Source of the DNA: CAYVKY01 sp964452115
GTDB taxonomy: Bacteria > Bacteroidota > Ignavibacteria > Tepidaquicellales > Tepidaquicellaceae
Direction of reading: 5' to 3'
DNA: 46,541 bases
NCBI GenBank assembly: GCA_964452115.1
Contig: CAYVKY010000002.1
Location: forward strand, 1-46,541
Below, in pieces: positions 15,475 through 23,563 of this stretch. The notes beneath the pieces were generated by a model that was not told where the DNA came from, ran no database searches, and worked only from the letters and a program-made list of their open reading frames with translations. Within the stretch, counting starts at the first letter, position 1. Each line of letters opens with the position of its first letter. Position numbers and translations under genes: made by a program.

Positions 15475-17787
15475 ATGACAGTTATGAAAAATACCGGCAA
15501 AGCATTCAGAAACGACGCCTTCGCTAAAGTGACGGGCAGAGCGAAATATACGGGAGATATTAAATTCCCGAATATGCTTCACTGCGTACCTGTTTACTCC
15601 GAATTCGTTTCTGCAAAAATTTTATCAATTGATACAAGCGAAGCAGAGCGGGCAGCGGGCGTTGTGAATGTTATCACGGCAAAAGATGTTCCCGGCGTGA
15701 ATGTTTTCGGACAGATTGTAAAGGATTACAGAATCTTTGCCGAAGGGCAGGTATTTTTTAACGGAGATGTGACTGCTATTGTTGTTGCCGATACGCGTGA
15801 AAATGCAATAAGGGCAGGAAGTCTTGTTAAAGTGAATGCGGAAGAAATTAAACCCATACTCGATGTTGAAGAAGCATTGCTTGATAAAGAACTCGTTCAT
15901 CCGGACTTCGGAACGAATATTGTAAACCATCATAAAGTGAGGCGCGGCAATACGGATGAAGGATTTTCGCAGTCTGATTTAATTCTTGAAGAAAGATTTA
16001 CTACGGGATACGTAGAGCATGCATATATGGAGCCCGAAGCGGCGATTTGCAGAGTGCGGGATGACGGTGTTATGGAGGTGTACGGAAGCATGCAGCATCC
16101 GTTCAGTACTCGCAGGTTTGTTGCAGCGCTGCTCGGAAAACCTTTGTCGGATGTTGAAATCATCGGAACTCCGATGGGCGGCGGTTTCGGCGGCAAGGAC
16201 GATACGGCAGCGGTTGTGTGCGCACGCACGGCGCTTGCGGCAATGCTCACAGGCAAGCCCGTGAAATGCTGGTATAACAGGGAATGGTCAATCAGGGAAA
16301 GTTACAAGCGCCATCCTTATATTGTGTATTACAAAATCGGATTTACTTTAGAAGAAAAAATCAAAGCTGTTAAAACGAAAATTATCGCGGACAGCGGCGC
16401 TTACTGCTCCGTTACGCCGTGGGTAACCTGGCGCTCGACCGTGCAGTGCTGCGGACCTTATGAAGTGGAAAATGTTCACTGCGATACGTATGGAGTTTAT
16501 ACAAACAAAGTTATCACTGGTGCTATGCGCGGATTCGGCTCGCCGCAAATGAATTTTGTAATCGAATCGGTAATGGATATGGCTGCCGATAAACTTAACA
16601 TTGACAAAATAGCCCTGAGGCGTATGAATATGGTGAAGCAGGGAAGCATAACAATTACAGGGCAGAAACTCGACAATCATAAAGTTGCAATGGCGGAAGT
16701 TCTTGATGCGGTGCTGAAGGAATCAGATTATTTTGAAAAAATTAAAAAATGCACGGCAGGCAGAAGCGATGATGAAGAACTGTACGGAATCGGACTTGCG
16801 ATGAGTTACAGAGGGATGAGCCTTGGCGGTGAAGGAACGGACTTCTGTGCAGGTATGATTAATGTGCAGGCAGACGGTTCTGTGATAATAGAAACGGGTG
16901 TACACGAAAACGGACAGGGCTCGGAAAGCGCAATGTGCCTTATTGCAGCGAGGGAGCTCGGAATTGAACTCGGCAGAATCAGATACCGGAGGTCGTCAAC
17001 ATCGGTAATTCCGGACAGCGGAACAACGGTTGCGTCAAGAGGCACCGTGATGGGCGGCGGCGCAATTACTGAAGCATCGAAAATTCTTAAAGAAAAATTT
17101 TTCAGAGTTGCTTCGCAGAAATTCAGTATACCTGCCGATAAATTTAAAATTGAAAACGATTATCTGATTTCCGGTGACGGGAAAAAACTTTTAAGATTTG
17201 ATGAACTTGCAAAGCTTATGTATTCATCGAGGGAATTTCCGCACGCATTCGGAGTATTCAAAGCGCCTGCGGTAACGTGGGATGAAGAAACGGGGCAGGG
17301 AAACGCATATTTCAGCTGGACGTACGGATGTCAGGCGGTGGAACTTACGGTTAACAGAAAATCGGGCAAAATAAAACTTTTGAAAGCGTATGCCGCTCAC
17401 GACTGCGGCAAGGTAGCAAACGTGGATATGACGCTCGGACAATTTTACGGGGGTATTGCAATGGGAATCGGATATGGAATGGTGGAAGACCTGATTATGA
17501 AAAACGGAAAAATTGTAAACACAAATTTCAATTCATACAGGCTGCCCCGTGCGACCGATGTTCCGGAAATGAAAGCGATATTGATTGAAAATCCCGACCC
17601 GAATTCACCTTCGGGTGCAAAAGGCATCGGAGAGCCGACAAACGAACTTATGGCTCCCGCTATTGCCAATGCCGTGTATAATGCGTCGGGGCTGAGGTTT
17701 ACAAAGATACCGGTTAAATTTAAAACGGATGAACTGAATAAACTGAAAGAAAAATTAAATGTAACGCACGATGAGATTAAAGGTTAA
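15475..17787 (+). CDS. Molybdenum hydroxylase, large subunit (second, XdhD-like)
   Basis: Second molybdopterin-binding hydroxylase subunit of the operon, 770 residues. It has the xanthine oxidase fold motifs VEHAYMEPEA, GGGFGGKDD (Asp242), TWRSTVQ (Arg320), MRGFGSPQ (Arg352, Phe354) and the catalytic base Glu720 (GIGEPTNE). Compared with the first enzyme, bovine Glu802 is replaced by Asp242, the Gln of GGQEH is Val-Glu-His, and there is no FGISFT, so its substrate should differ from xanthine. E. coli XdhD is a fusion of a [2Fe-2S] domain with such a subunit; here the two parts are split, with the [2Fe-2S] gene overlapping by 17 bases. A second ATG lies three codons in (15484). There is no dedicated FAD subunit. 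Role in oxidising a purine intermediate is inferred from context. Confidence 0.85.
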   Translation: MTVMKNTGKAFRNDAFAKVTGRAKYTGDIKFPNMLHCVPVYSEFVSAKILSIDTSEAERAAGVVNVITAKDVPGVNVFGQIVKDYRIFAEGQVFFNGDVTAIVVADTRENAIRAGSLVKVNAEEIKPILDVEEALLDKELVHPDFGTNIVNHHKVRRGNTDEGFSQSDLILEERFTTGYVEHAYMEPEAAICRVRDDGVMEVYGSMQHPFSTRRFVAALLGKPLSDVEIIGTPMGGGFGGKDDTAAVVCARTALAAMLTGKPVKCWYNREWSIRESYKRHPYIVYYKIGFTLEEKIKAVKTKIIADSGAYCSVTPWVTWRSTVQCCGPYEVENVHCDTYGVYTNKVITGAMRGFGSPQMNFVIESVMDMAADKLNIDKIALRRMNMVKQGSITITGQKLDNHKVAMAEVLDAVLKESDYFEKIKKCTAGRSDDEELYGIGLAMSYRGMSLGGEGTDFCAGMINVQADGSVIIETGVHENGQGSESAMCLIAARELGIELGRIRYRRSSTSVIPDSGTTVASRGTVMGGGAITEASKILKEKFFRVASQKFSIPADKFKIENDYLISGDGKKLLRFDELAKLMYSSREFPHAFGVFKAPAVTWDEETGQGNAYFSWTYGCQAVELTVNRKSGKIKLLKAYAAHDCGKVANVDMTLGQFYGGIAMGIGYGMVEDLIMKNGKIVNTNFNSYRLPRATDVPEMKAILIENPDPNSPSGAKGIGEPTNELMAPAIANAVYNASGLRFTKIPVKFKTDELNKLKEKLNVTHDEIKG

Positions 17788-18238
17788 CGGAAAAAATATC
17801 GAAGTATCGCAGGCGCAGTCGGAAATGAATCTGATAGATTTTCTGCGTGAAGAACTTGACCTGACGGGAGTGAAACACGGATGCGATATAAAAGCCTGCG
17901 GCGCGTGCTCGGTGCTTATCAACAATAAATCCGTACGAGTGTGCAATGTGCACGTCAAAGATGTTCCCGATGCGGAAATACTCACGATTGAAGGAATGGA
18001 AAATCCCGACGGCTCGCTGCATCCGCTGCAGCAGGCGTTTATTGACAAAGGCGCCGTGCAATGCGGATACTGCACTCCGGGAATGATACTTACGGCTCAC
18101 GCTCTGCTTCTCGAAAATCCTAATCCGACGCGTGAACAGATACGCAAATCAATTCTGATGAATATATGCAGATGCACGGGTTATCAGCAGATAGTTGATG
18201 CAGTTGAATCAGCGGCGAAATTTTATAATAAAAATTAA
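17771..18238 (+). CDS. Molybdenum hydroxylase [2Fe-2S] subunit
   Basis: Electron-transfer subunit for the preceding Mo subunit. The 155-residue protein has an N-terminal plant-type ferredoxin domain (KHGCDIKACGACSV and a later RVCNVH Cys) and a C-terminal four-helix [2Fe-2S] domain with QCGYCTPGM and NICRCTGY. This is the standard small subunit of three-part hydroxylases (CoxS/NdhS/XdhC-type naming varies). It overlaps the large-subunit gene by 17 bases and is 12 bases before the carbamoyltransferase gene. No FAD subunit follows, so electrons may pass to the FAD domain of the first gene in the operon or to another acceptor. Confidence 0.9.
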   Translation: MRLKVNGKNIEVSQAQSEMNLIDFLREELDLTGVKHGCDIKACGACSVLINNKSVRVCNVHVKDVPDAEILTIEGMENPDGSLHPLQQAFIDKGAVQCGYCTPGMILTAHALLLENPNPTREQIRKSILMNICRCTGYQQIVDAVESAAKFYNKN

Positions 18239-18250
18239 AATTATACCAAG

Positions 18251-19396
18251 ATGACTTTAAAAGAAAGAATTAATTACCTTCTGCAATTGCGCCAGAGCAA
18301 TTACGGAAAAGATTTTCTGCTTACAAGCGAAAAATCTGTGGATGAATTAAAGGCAGTCGGAACGGTTGCCGAAATTCTGAAAGAATTCCACAGGCAGAAT
18401 ATAGCATTCAAAGTTTTTAAAACGGGATTGGGAATATCGATATTCAGAGATAATTCCACTCGCACGAGATTCAGTTTTGCCTCGGCAATTAATGCACTCG
18501 GGCTTTCGCTCTCGGAGCTCGACGAAGTGAAATCGCAGATTGCACACGGTGAAACCATAAGGGAAACTGCAAATATGATTTCGTTTCTTGCCGAAGCTAT
18601 CGGTATAAGGGACGATATGTATCTCGGCGAAGGCAACAAATATATGCGCGAGGTTGCCGATGCCGTAACCGAAGGTTACGAGCGCGGTGTGCTTCACAGG
18701 CGTCCGTGTGTTATTAACCTTCAGTGCGACATTGACCATCCGACGCAGACAATGGCAGACCTTCTTATGCTGAAAAAGTATTTCGGGTCGTATGAAAATC
18801 TCAAAGGCAAAAAAATTGCGATGACCTGGGCTTATTCACCGAGTTACGGCAAACCGCTTTCAGTGCCGCAGGGAATTATTAGTCTTATGACAAGATTCGG
18901 GATGGACGTAACGCTTGCATATCCTAAGGGTTATAATCTCATTCCCGAAATTGAAAAAGAACATAATGTAAAAATTGTAAACGACATGAACGAAGCGTTC
19001 AAAGATGCGGATGTGGTTTATCCGAAATCGTGGGCGCCTTATGCAGTAATGGAAGAACGAACCGAATTGCTGAAGAATTCGGATAAGAAAGGTTTGGCAG
19101 ATTTAGAAAAGCGCTGCCTTGAAAACAATGCGAAACATAAGGACTGGACCTGCGATTCGAAAAAGATGAAACTTACACACAACGGTTCCGCGCTTTATAT
19201 GCACTGCCTGCCTGCCGATATCACGGGTGTGAGCTGCGCAGAAGGTGAAGTATCCAAAAATGTTTTTGAAAAATACAGAATTGACACATACAAACAGGCA
19301 TCTTTCAAACCGTTTGTAATTGCTGCTATGATATTCTTATCAAAGGTCAGCAGTCCGATTGAGAAACTAAACAATATAATTTTATGTCAGGAATAA
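18251..19396 (+). CDS. ygeW: Knotted carbamoyltransferase, YgeW-like
   Basis: Member of the aspartate/ornithine carbamoyltransferase superfamily. The carbamoyl-phosphate loop STRTR is at residues 69-73, the HPTQTMADLL motif near 163-172, and the MHCLPAD motif near 316-322. It lacks the ornithine-binding DxxxSMG signature of OTCase that I would expect and instead has GIRDD, WAYSPSYGKP and YPKSWAP, as in YgeW-type transferases. Length (381) is close to E. coli YgeW (about 396). In the purine islands YgeW precedes YgeX, and here it precedes another PLP enzyme. Run toward phosphorolysis it would release carbamoyl phosphate from an N-carbamoyl intermediate and so conserve energy. No carbamate kinase gene is in the window. 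Confidence 0.86.
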   Translation: MTLKERINYLLQLRQSNYGKDFLLTSEKSVDELKAVGTVAEILKEFHRQNIAFKVFKTGLGISIFRDNSTRTRFSFASAINALGLSLSELDEVKSQIAHGETIRETANMISFLAEAIGIRDDMYLGEGNKYMREVADAVTEGYERGVLHRRPCVINLQCDIDHPTQTMADLLMLKKYFGSYENLKGKKIAMTWAYSPSYGKPLSVPQGIISLMTRFGMDVTLAYPKGYNLIPEIEKEHNVKIVNDMNEAFKDADVVYPKSWAPYAVMEERTELLKNSDKKGLADLEKRCLENNAKHKDWTCDSKKMKLTHNGSALYMHCLPADITGVSCAEGEVSKNVFEKYRIDTYKQASFKPFVIAAMIFLSKVSSPIEKLNNIILCQE

Positions 19397-20832
19397 TAAA
19401 AAAAATAAACAGTGAAGTCGTAAAAAAAACTTCGAAAAGATGTAAAACAAAAAACATTAAAATTCCAACTTTCAAAGAACTAAAAAATCCTGAAATCATT
19501 CCTCAGGATATTAAGGATAAATTAAAAAAAATTGGTCTGTGGGATGTGAATCCGCTGAACCTCTACCGTATTAACTGGAAGAACGATATAAACACAGGAC
19601 TTTTCGGCGATGTAAATTATTTTGAAGTACCGAAGGAAATTACAGGCGTAAAAGCACGCATCATCGGACTTACGGGAAAGTTTTTCCCGACAGGCGCACA
19701 TAAAGTAGGCGCTGCATTCGGATGCCTCGTGCCGAGGCTTGTAAGCGGAGAATTTGACCCCGATGTTCACAAAGCAGTTTGGCCCTCAACGGGAAACTAC
19801 TGCAGGGGCGGTGCTTTTGACTGTGCGCTTCTTGGCTGCACAGCAATTGCAATACTTCCTATGGAAATGTCACGCGAAAGATTTGAATGGCTTAAAGAAA
19901 TAGGCGCTGAAATAATTGCAACTCCGGGAAGCGAATCCAACGTTAAGGAAATTTATGACAAATGCTGGGAACTGAAGAATGACCCGTCAAATATTATTTT
20001 CAATCAGTTTGAAGAATTCGGAAATCCGATTTTCCATTACAACATCACAGGCGCTGCAATCGAAGAAGTATTCAATAAAATAAACGACGGCAGTCTGAAT
20101 ATCCGCGGATATGTATCTGCAACAGGCTCCGCCGGAACTATTGCGGCAGGCGATTACCTAAAATCAAAATTCAGGGATGTAAAAATTACTGCGTCCGAAG
20201 CGCTGCAATGTCCCACACTTTTGCTGAACGGATTCGGTGCACACAGAATTGAAGGCATAGGCGACAAGCACGTACCATGGGTACACAACACAAAAAACAC
20301 TGACTGCGTTTCTGCGATTGATGATGAAGATTGTATGAGAGTGATGCGCCTATTCAATGAAGATGAAGGAAAGAAATTCCTGAACGATTCCGGCGTTTCA
20401 AAAAATGACATTGAAAAACTACCGCTCATCGGTATATCCGGCATATCAAATCTTTTCTCTGCAATTAAAGCGGCAAAGTATTATGAGATGGGTGAAAACG
20501 ATGTAATTTTCACGATATTCACCGATTCGATGGAACTATACAAATCCAGAATTCTTGAACTTCGCGCTGAAAGAGGCGAATACAAATACATTGATGCGGC
20601 AAAGGATTATGCGGGATGCCTGCAGTCTCAGAAAACCGATTACTTCAAGGAACTCGGCTATTACGACAGAAAGGCGCTCCACAATCTGAAATATTTCACA
20701 TGGGTTGAGCAGCAGGGAAAAACCGTTGATGAACTCAATGCTCAATGGGACGATGACTATTGGAAAGAACTTTTTGAAGGCGAGATTGATTACTTCGATG
20801 AATTAATAGAGAACTTCAATAATGCAAACTAA
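19384..20832 (+). CDS. Fold-type II PLP-dependent lyase in the ygeX position (not a YgeX homologue by eye)
   Basis: Probable PLP enzyme of the tryptophan-synthase-beta/cysteine-synthase fold. The candidate Schiff-base lysine is Lys107 in FPTGAHKVGAAFG, very like the TGAHK motif of TrpB. WPSTGNYCRGGAFDCALLGC and ATGSAGTIAAGDYLK look like the substrate loop and the glycine-rich phosphate-binding loop. It overlaps ygeW by 13 bases, the place where diaminopropionate ammonia-lyase (YgeX, about 400 residues) sits in the E. coli island. However, the sequence does not resemble YgeX, and at 482 residues it is longer, with a charged C-terminal extension. I infer an ammonia-releasing lyase acting on the amino acid freed by YgeW, possibly replacing YgeX. 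The fold call is fairly sure; the reaction is not. Confidence 0.7.
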   Translation: MSGIIKKINSEVVKKTSKRCKTKNIKIPTFKELKNPEIIPQDIKDKLKKIGLWDVNPLNLYRINWKNDINTGLFGDVNYFEVPKEITGVKARIIGLTGKFFPTGAHKVGAAFGCLVPRLVSGEFDPDVHKAVWPSTGNYCRGGAFDCALLGCTAIAILPMEMSRERFEWLKEIGAEIIATPGSESNVKEIYDKCWELKNDPSNIIFNQFEEFGNPIFHYNITGAAIEEVFNKINDGSLNIRGYVSATGSAGTIAAGDYLKSKFRDVKITASEALQCPTLLLNGFGAHRIEGIGDKHVPWVHNTKNTDCVSAIDDEDCMRVMRLFNEDEGKKFLNDSGVSKNDIEKLPLIGISGISNLFSAIKAAKYYEMGENDVIFTIFTDSMELYKSRILELRAERGEYKYIDAAKDYAGCLQSQKTDYFKELGYYDRKALHNLKYFTWVEQQGKTVDELNAQWDDDYWKELFEGEIDYFDELIENFNNAN

Positions 20833-21376
20833 AATCTGCGCAGTCATTCTTGCTGCGGGCGAGGGCAGGCGGTTCGGCGAGCCGAAAGCGTTTGCCAAAA
20901 TTGATGAAGTCAGCTTTCTGAATTTATCGGTTGAAAAGCTTTGCAGCACGGAGGTATGCGAAGTGTCAGCTGTAGTAAAAAATAAAGTAAATTTAAATTT
21001 TAATAAGTTAAAAGAAGTTATAAACAGCAGGCAGGATGCTCCTATGCTGTCATCGGTATATGAAGGAATCAAAAATTCCGGTGATGCCGACGGATATTTA
21101 ATTTATCCCGTTGATTATCCTTTCATAAAAAAAAGCACGCTTGATAAATTGATATCGGAATTTGGCAATCACAGTGAATCTGTAATACTGCCTGTATATA
21201 ATAATAAAAAAGGACATCCCGTGATAATTCCGAAATCAATTGCGGTTAAAATAAACGGCGAGGATGTTGACGGCGGACTTGATGCAGTTATAAAAAATTC
21301 GGATGTGGAAATATGTTTAATAGATGTAAATGATGATGGCATTTTAAGAAACATTAATTACAAATCAGATTTATAA
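20822..21376 (+). CDS. mocA: MocA-like molybdenum cofactor nucleotidyltransferase
   Basis: Probable CTP:molybdopterin cytidylyltransferase or a related NTP transferase (MobA-like superfamily) that matures the cofactor of the two hydroxylases. The nucleotide loop LAAGEGRRFGEPKAF is at residues 10-24. PVDYPF near residue 100 takes the place of the metal-binding DxPF motif, and GHPVIIPKS near 137 is typical of the MocA/YgfJ group. It is 184 residues long, near the usual 190-200. It overlaps the preceding PLP gene by 11 bases and is followed by an xdhC-like gene, as in many xanthine dehydrogenase operons. MobA (GTP-using) is the alternative. Confidence 0.83.
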   Translation: MQTKICAVILAAGEGRRFGEPKAFAKIDEVSFLNLSVEKLCSTEVCEVSAVVKNKVNLNFNKLKEVINSRQDAPMLSSVYEGIKNSGDADGYLIYPVDYPFIKKSTLDKLISEFGNHSESVILPVYNNKKGHPVIIPKSIAVKINGEDVDGGLDAVIKNSDVEICLIDVNDDGILRNINYKSDL

Positions 21377-21380
21377 CTCT

Positions 21381-22166
21381 ATGGATATTTATCAGAAAAT
21401 TACCGAGGCAAATCAGAAAAATGAATCATTCTGGATTGTGACTGTGACAGGCGTTACGGGTTCAACTCCTGCAAGAGCGGGAATGAAAATGCTTGTGTAT
21501 GACAACGGCAGCATTTTCGGAACTGTCGGCGGAGGTGAAATTGAAAAAATGATAATTGAAAGAATTGTTTCTACAAAGCCCGACGAACTTTCTATATGGA
21601 GTTATAATCTCGGTACGAATGATGAAAGTTCGGAGCACACAAATATGGAATGCGGCGGAATTCAGGAAGTGCTGGTTGAGCCTGTAATCAGCAGGAAAAA
21701 ACTGTACATAATCGGCGGCGGGCATTGCGGAATGGCGCTCAGCAGCCTCGCATCAAAAGCAGACTTTGCAGTCACGGTGCTTGACGACAGAAATGAATGG
21801 GCAAGCAAAGAAAAACATCCTGAAGCGCATGAATGCATATGTATAGATTATACCGATGTGCAGAGGTACATTAAATTTTCCGATGAAGATACATATATTG
21901 TTATAATGACTCACGCGCATATAAACGACGAACTCGTTCTTAAAAAACTCCTTGATGAAAAATATAAATATCTCGGAATGATTGGCAGCGACAGAAAGGT
22001 ATCTGTTGTGATGCAAAAGCTCGTTAAAGAAGGTTACGATAAGGAAAAATTAAAAAAAGTATATTCTCCGATAGGACTGAATATCGGTTCGCACACGCCT
22101 GTGGAAATTGCGATAAGCATTATGGCGCAGATAATTTCAGTCAGATACGGAAAAATTAATTTATAA
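21381..22166 (+). CDS. xdhC: XdhC/CoxI-family molybdenum cofactor sulfuration chaperone
   Basis: Accessory protein that binds the molybdenum cofactor, helps add the terminal sulfido ligand and inserts it into the Mo subunit. The N-terminal XdhC/CoxI domain shows VTGSTPARAGMKMLV and GTVGGGEIE, and the MECGG segment carries the conserved cysteine. The C-terminal Rossmann domain starts with LYIIGGGHCGMAL near residue 112 and contains MIGSDRKV and GLNIGSHTPVEIAISI. Length (261) fits single-copy XdhC. It lies four bases after mocA and four before the small orphan gene, inside the maturation block. Confidence 0.9.
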   Translation: MDIYQKITEANQKNESFWIVTVTGVTGSTPARAGMKMLVYDNGSIFGTVGGGEIEKMIIERIVSTKPDELSIWSYNLGTNDESSEHTNMECGGIQEVLVEPVISRKKLYIIGGGHCGMALSSLASKADFAVTVLDDRNEWASKEKHPEAHECICIDYTDVQRYIKFSDEDTYIVIMTHAHINDELVLKKLLDEKYKYLGMIGSDRKVSVVMQKLVKEGYDKEKLKKVYSPIGLNIGSHTPVEIAISIMAQIISVRYGKINL

Positions 22167-22170
22167 AATT

Positions 22171-22374
22171 ATGGCGAAAGTAAAAGTTGAAGGATTTTTC
22201 AAACAATTGGATTACGAAATTAAAAGAGCCTTTCTTAAAACCGTAAAGGCGGAATTTCCCGACGGAAAGTATGATGACAGGGAACTCTATAAAAAATTTC
22301 TGGACAATATCACGGGCGAATGTAAAAGATGGGAAACGATGCCCGATGATGTAATCGAGAAAGGCGACTATTAA
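22171..22374 (+). CDS. Uncharacterised 67-residue protein in the Mo-hydroxylase maturation block
   Basis: I do not recognise this protein. It is short, charged and probably helical (FFKQLDYEIKRAFLKTVKAEF), with one cysteine (GECKRWE), no signal peptide and no membrane segment. It begins four bases after xdhC and ends four bases before the cysteine desulfurase gene, so it is almost surely translated with them. The context suggests a partner in cofactor sulfuration or enzyme assembly. The tight spacing on both sides and clean codon frame are the main evidence that it is real. Confidence 0.68.
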   Translation: MAKVKVEGFFKQLDYEIKRAFLKTVKAEFPDGKYDDRELYKKFLDNITGECKRWETMPDDVIEKGDY

Positions 22375-22378
22375 TACA

Positions 22379-23527
22379 ATGCGTGTCTATCTTGACAATG
22401 CGGCTACAACTCCTGTTGACAGCGAAGTTACCGATGCAATAATGCCGTATCTCAGGGAGAAATTCGGAAATCCGTCGTCCGTGCATTGGTACGGACAGGA
22501 AGCAAAAGTGCTGCTCGAAGATGCAAGGGAAACCGCAGCGGAATATCTCGGCTGCAAACCGAAAGAAATATTTTTTACGAGCTGCGGCACTGAATCCAAT
22601 AACACTGCAATCATCGGTTCGGCTATGGCAAATCTTGGAAGCGGAAAAAATCATATAATAACTTCTGCTATCGAACATCCTGCCGTGCTTGAAACCGTGA
22701 TGTATCTCAGAGATAAATTCGGTTTTGAAAAAACGGTTTTAAATCCTGACAAAGAGGGGAGAATCAGTCCCGATAAGGTTCTTGAGGCGGTGCGTCCCGA
22801 AACGCTTTTGATTTCGGTTATGCACGCAAACAATGAACTCGGAACGCTGAATGATATTAAGGCGATTTCGGACGCTGCAAACAGCCGGGGAGTATTATTC
22901 CACAGCGACACAGTGCAGAGCATCGGCAAAACAAAATTAAATCTGCACGATTCAGGTGTGCATTTTGCCTCATCGTCTCTTCATAAAATTTACGGACCGA
23001 AAGGCATCGGAATGCTTTACATAAAAAGCAAAACTAACATTGATAAATATTTGCACGGCGGCTCGCAGGAGCGCGGAATGCGCGGCGGTACGGAAAATAT
23101 TCCGTATATTGCCGGATTGAAAAAAGCATTTGAAATTCTCAAACGCAGCGATGACATTCCGCATTATGCAGACCTCAAAAAATATATGCTGGCGCAGCTT
23201 GAAAATAATTTTAAAGGCGGTTATGAAATTAACTCTCCTTTAGAGGGATGTCTTGAAAATATTCTGAACGTAAGATTCAGTCCCGGCAAATATAAATTTA
23301 TGCCGGACACACTTCTGATAAAGCTCGACCTTGAAGGCATTGCAGTATCGGGAAGCTCCGCCTGTTCATCCGGTTCAATGAAAGCATCAAAAGTACTCAC
23401 AGGAATCGGGCTTAGCGAAGAAGAGGCATTGTCATCGGTAAGAATCTCATTCGGGCGCTTCTCGAAAAGAGAGGATATTGATTATTTTGTGGAAAAATTG
23501 AAGTTAATTTTATGTGAAACAAAATAA
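22379..23527 (+). CDS. Cysteine desulfurase (NifS/IscS family)
   Basis: PLP enzyme that takes sulfur from cysteine as an enzyme-bound persulfide. Signatures are YLDNAATTPVD at the start, IEHPAV near 98, the PLP lysine Lys203 in SSSLHKIYGPKG, and the catalytic cysteine Cys329 in SGSSACSSGS. At 382 residues it is the usual size. It is the last gene of the tight operon, four bases after the small orphan gene. In Rhodobacter capsulatus a NifS-type desulfurase (NifS4) works with XdhC to sulfurate the molybdenum cofactor, and the same pairing is inferred here. It may also serve Fe-S assembly for the many Fe-S enzymes of the operon. Confidence 0.92.
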   Translation: MRVYLDNAATTPVDSEVTDAIMPYLREKFGNPSSVHWYGQEAKVLLEDARETAAEYLGCKPKEIFFTSCGTESNNTAIIGSAMANLGSGKNHIITSAIEHPAVLETVMYLRDKFGFEKTVLNPDKEGRISPDKVLEAVRPETLLISVMHANNELGTLNDIKAISDAANSRGVLFHSDTVQSIGKTKLNLHDSGVHFASSSLHKIYGPKGIGMLYIKSKTNIDKYLHGGSQERGMRGGTENIPYIAGLKKAFEILKRSDDIPHYADLKKYMLAQLENNFKGGYEINSPLEGCLENILNVRFSPGKYKFMPDTLLIKLDLEGIAVSGSSACSSGSMKASKVLTGIGLSEEEALSSVRISFGRFSKREDIDYFVEKLKLILCETK

Positions 23528-23563
23528 AGAATTGCAAGGTTTAATTATATAAACACTAAGTAA

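Noticed and set aside
5669..17787. Selenocysteine-containing hydroxylases
   Set aside because: Neither Mo subunit has an in-frame TGA, and no selenium genes are seen.
19384..20832. Calling this gene ygeX from its position after ygeW
   Set aside because: Length, PLP-lysine motif and overall sequence do not match YgeX as I know it.
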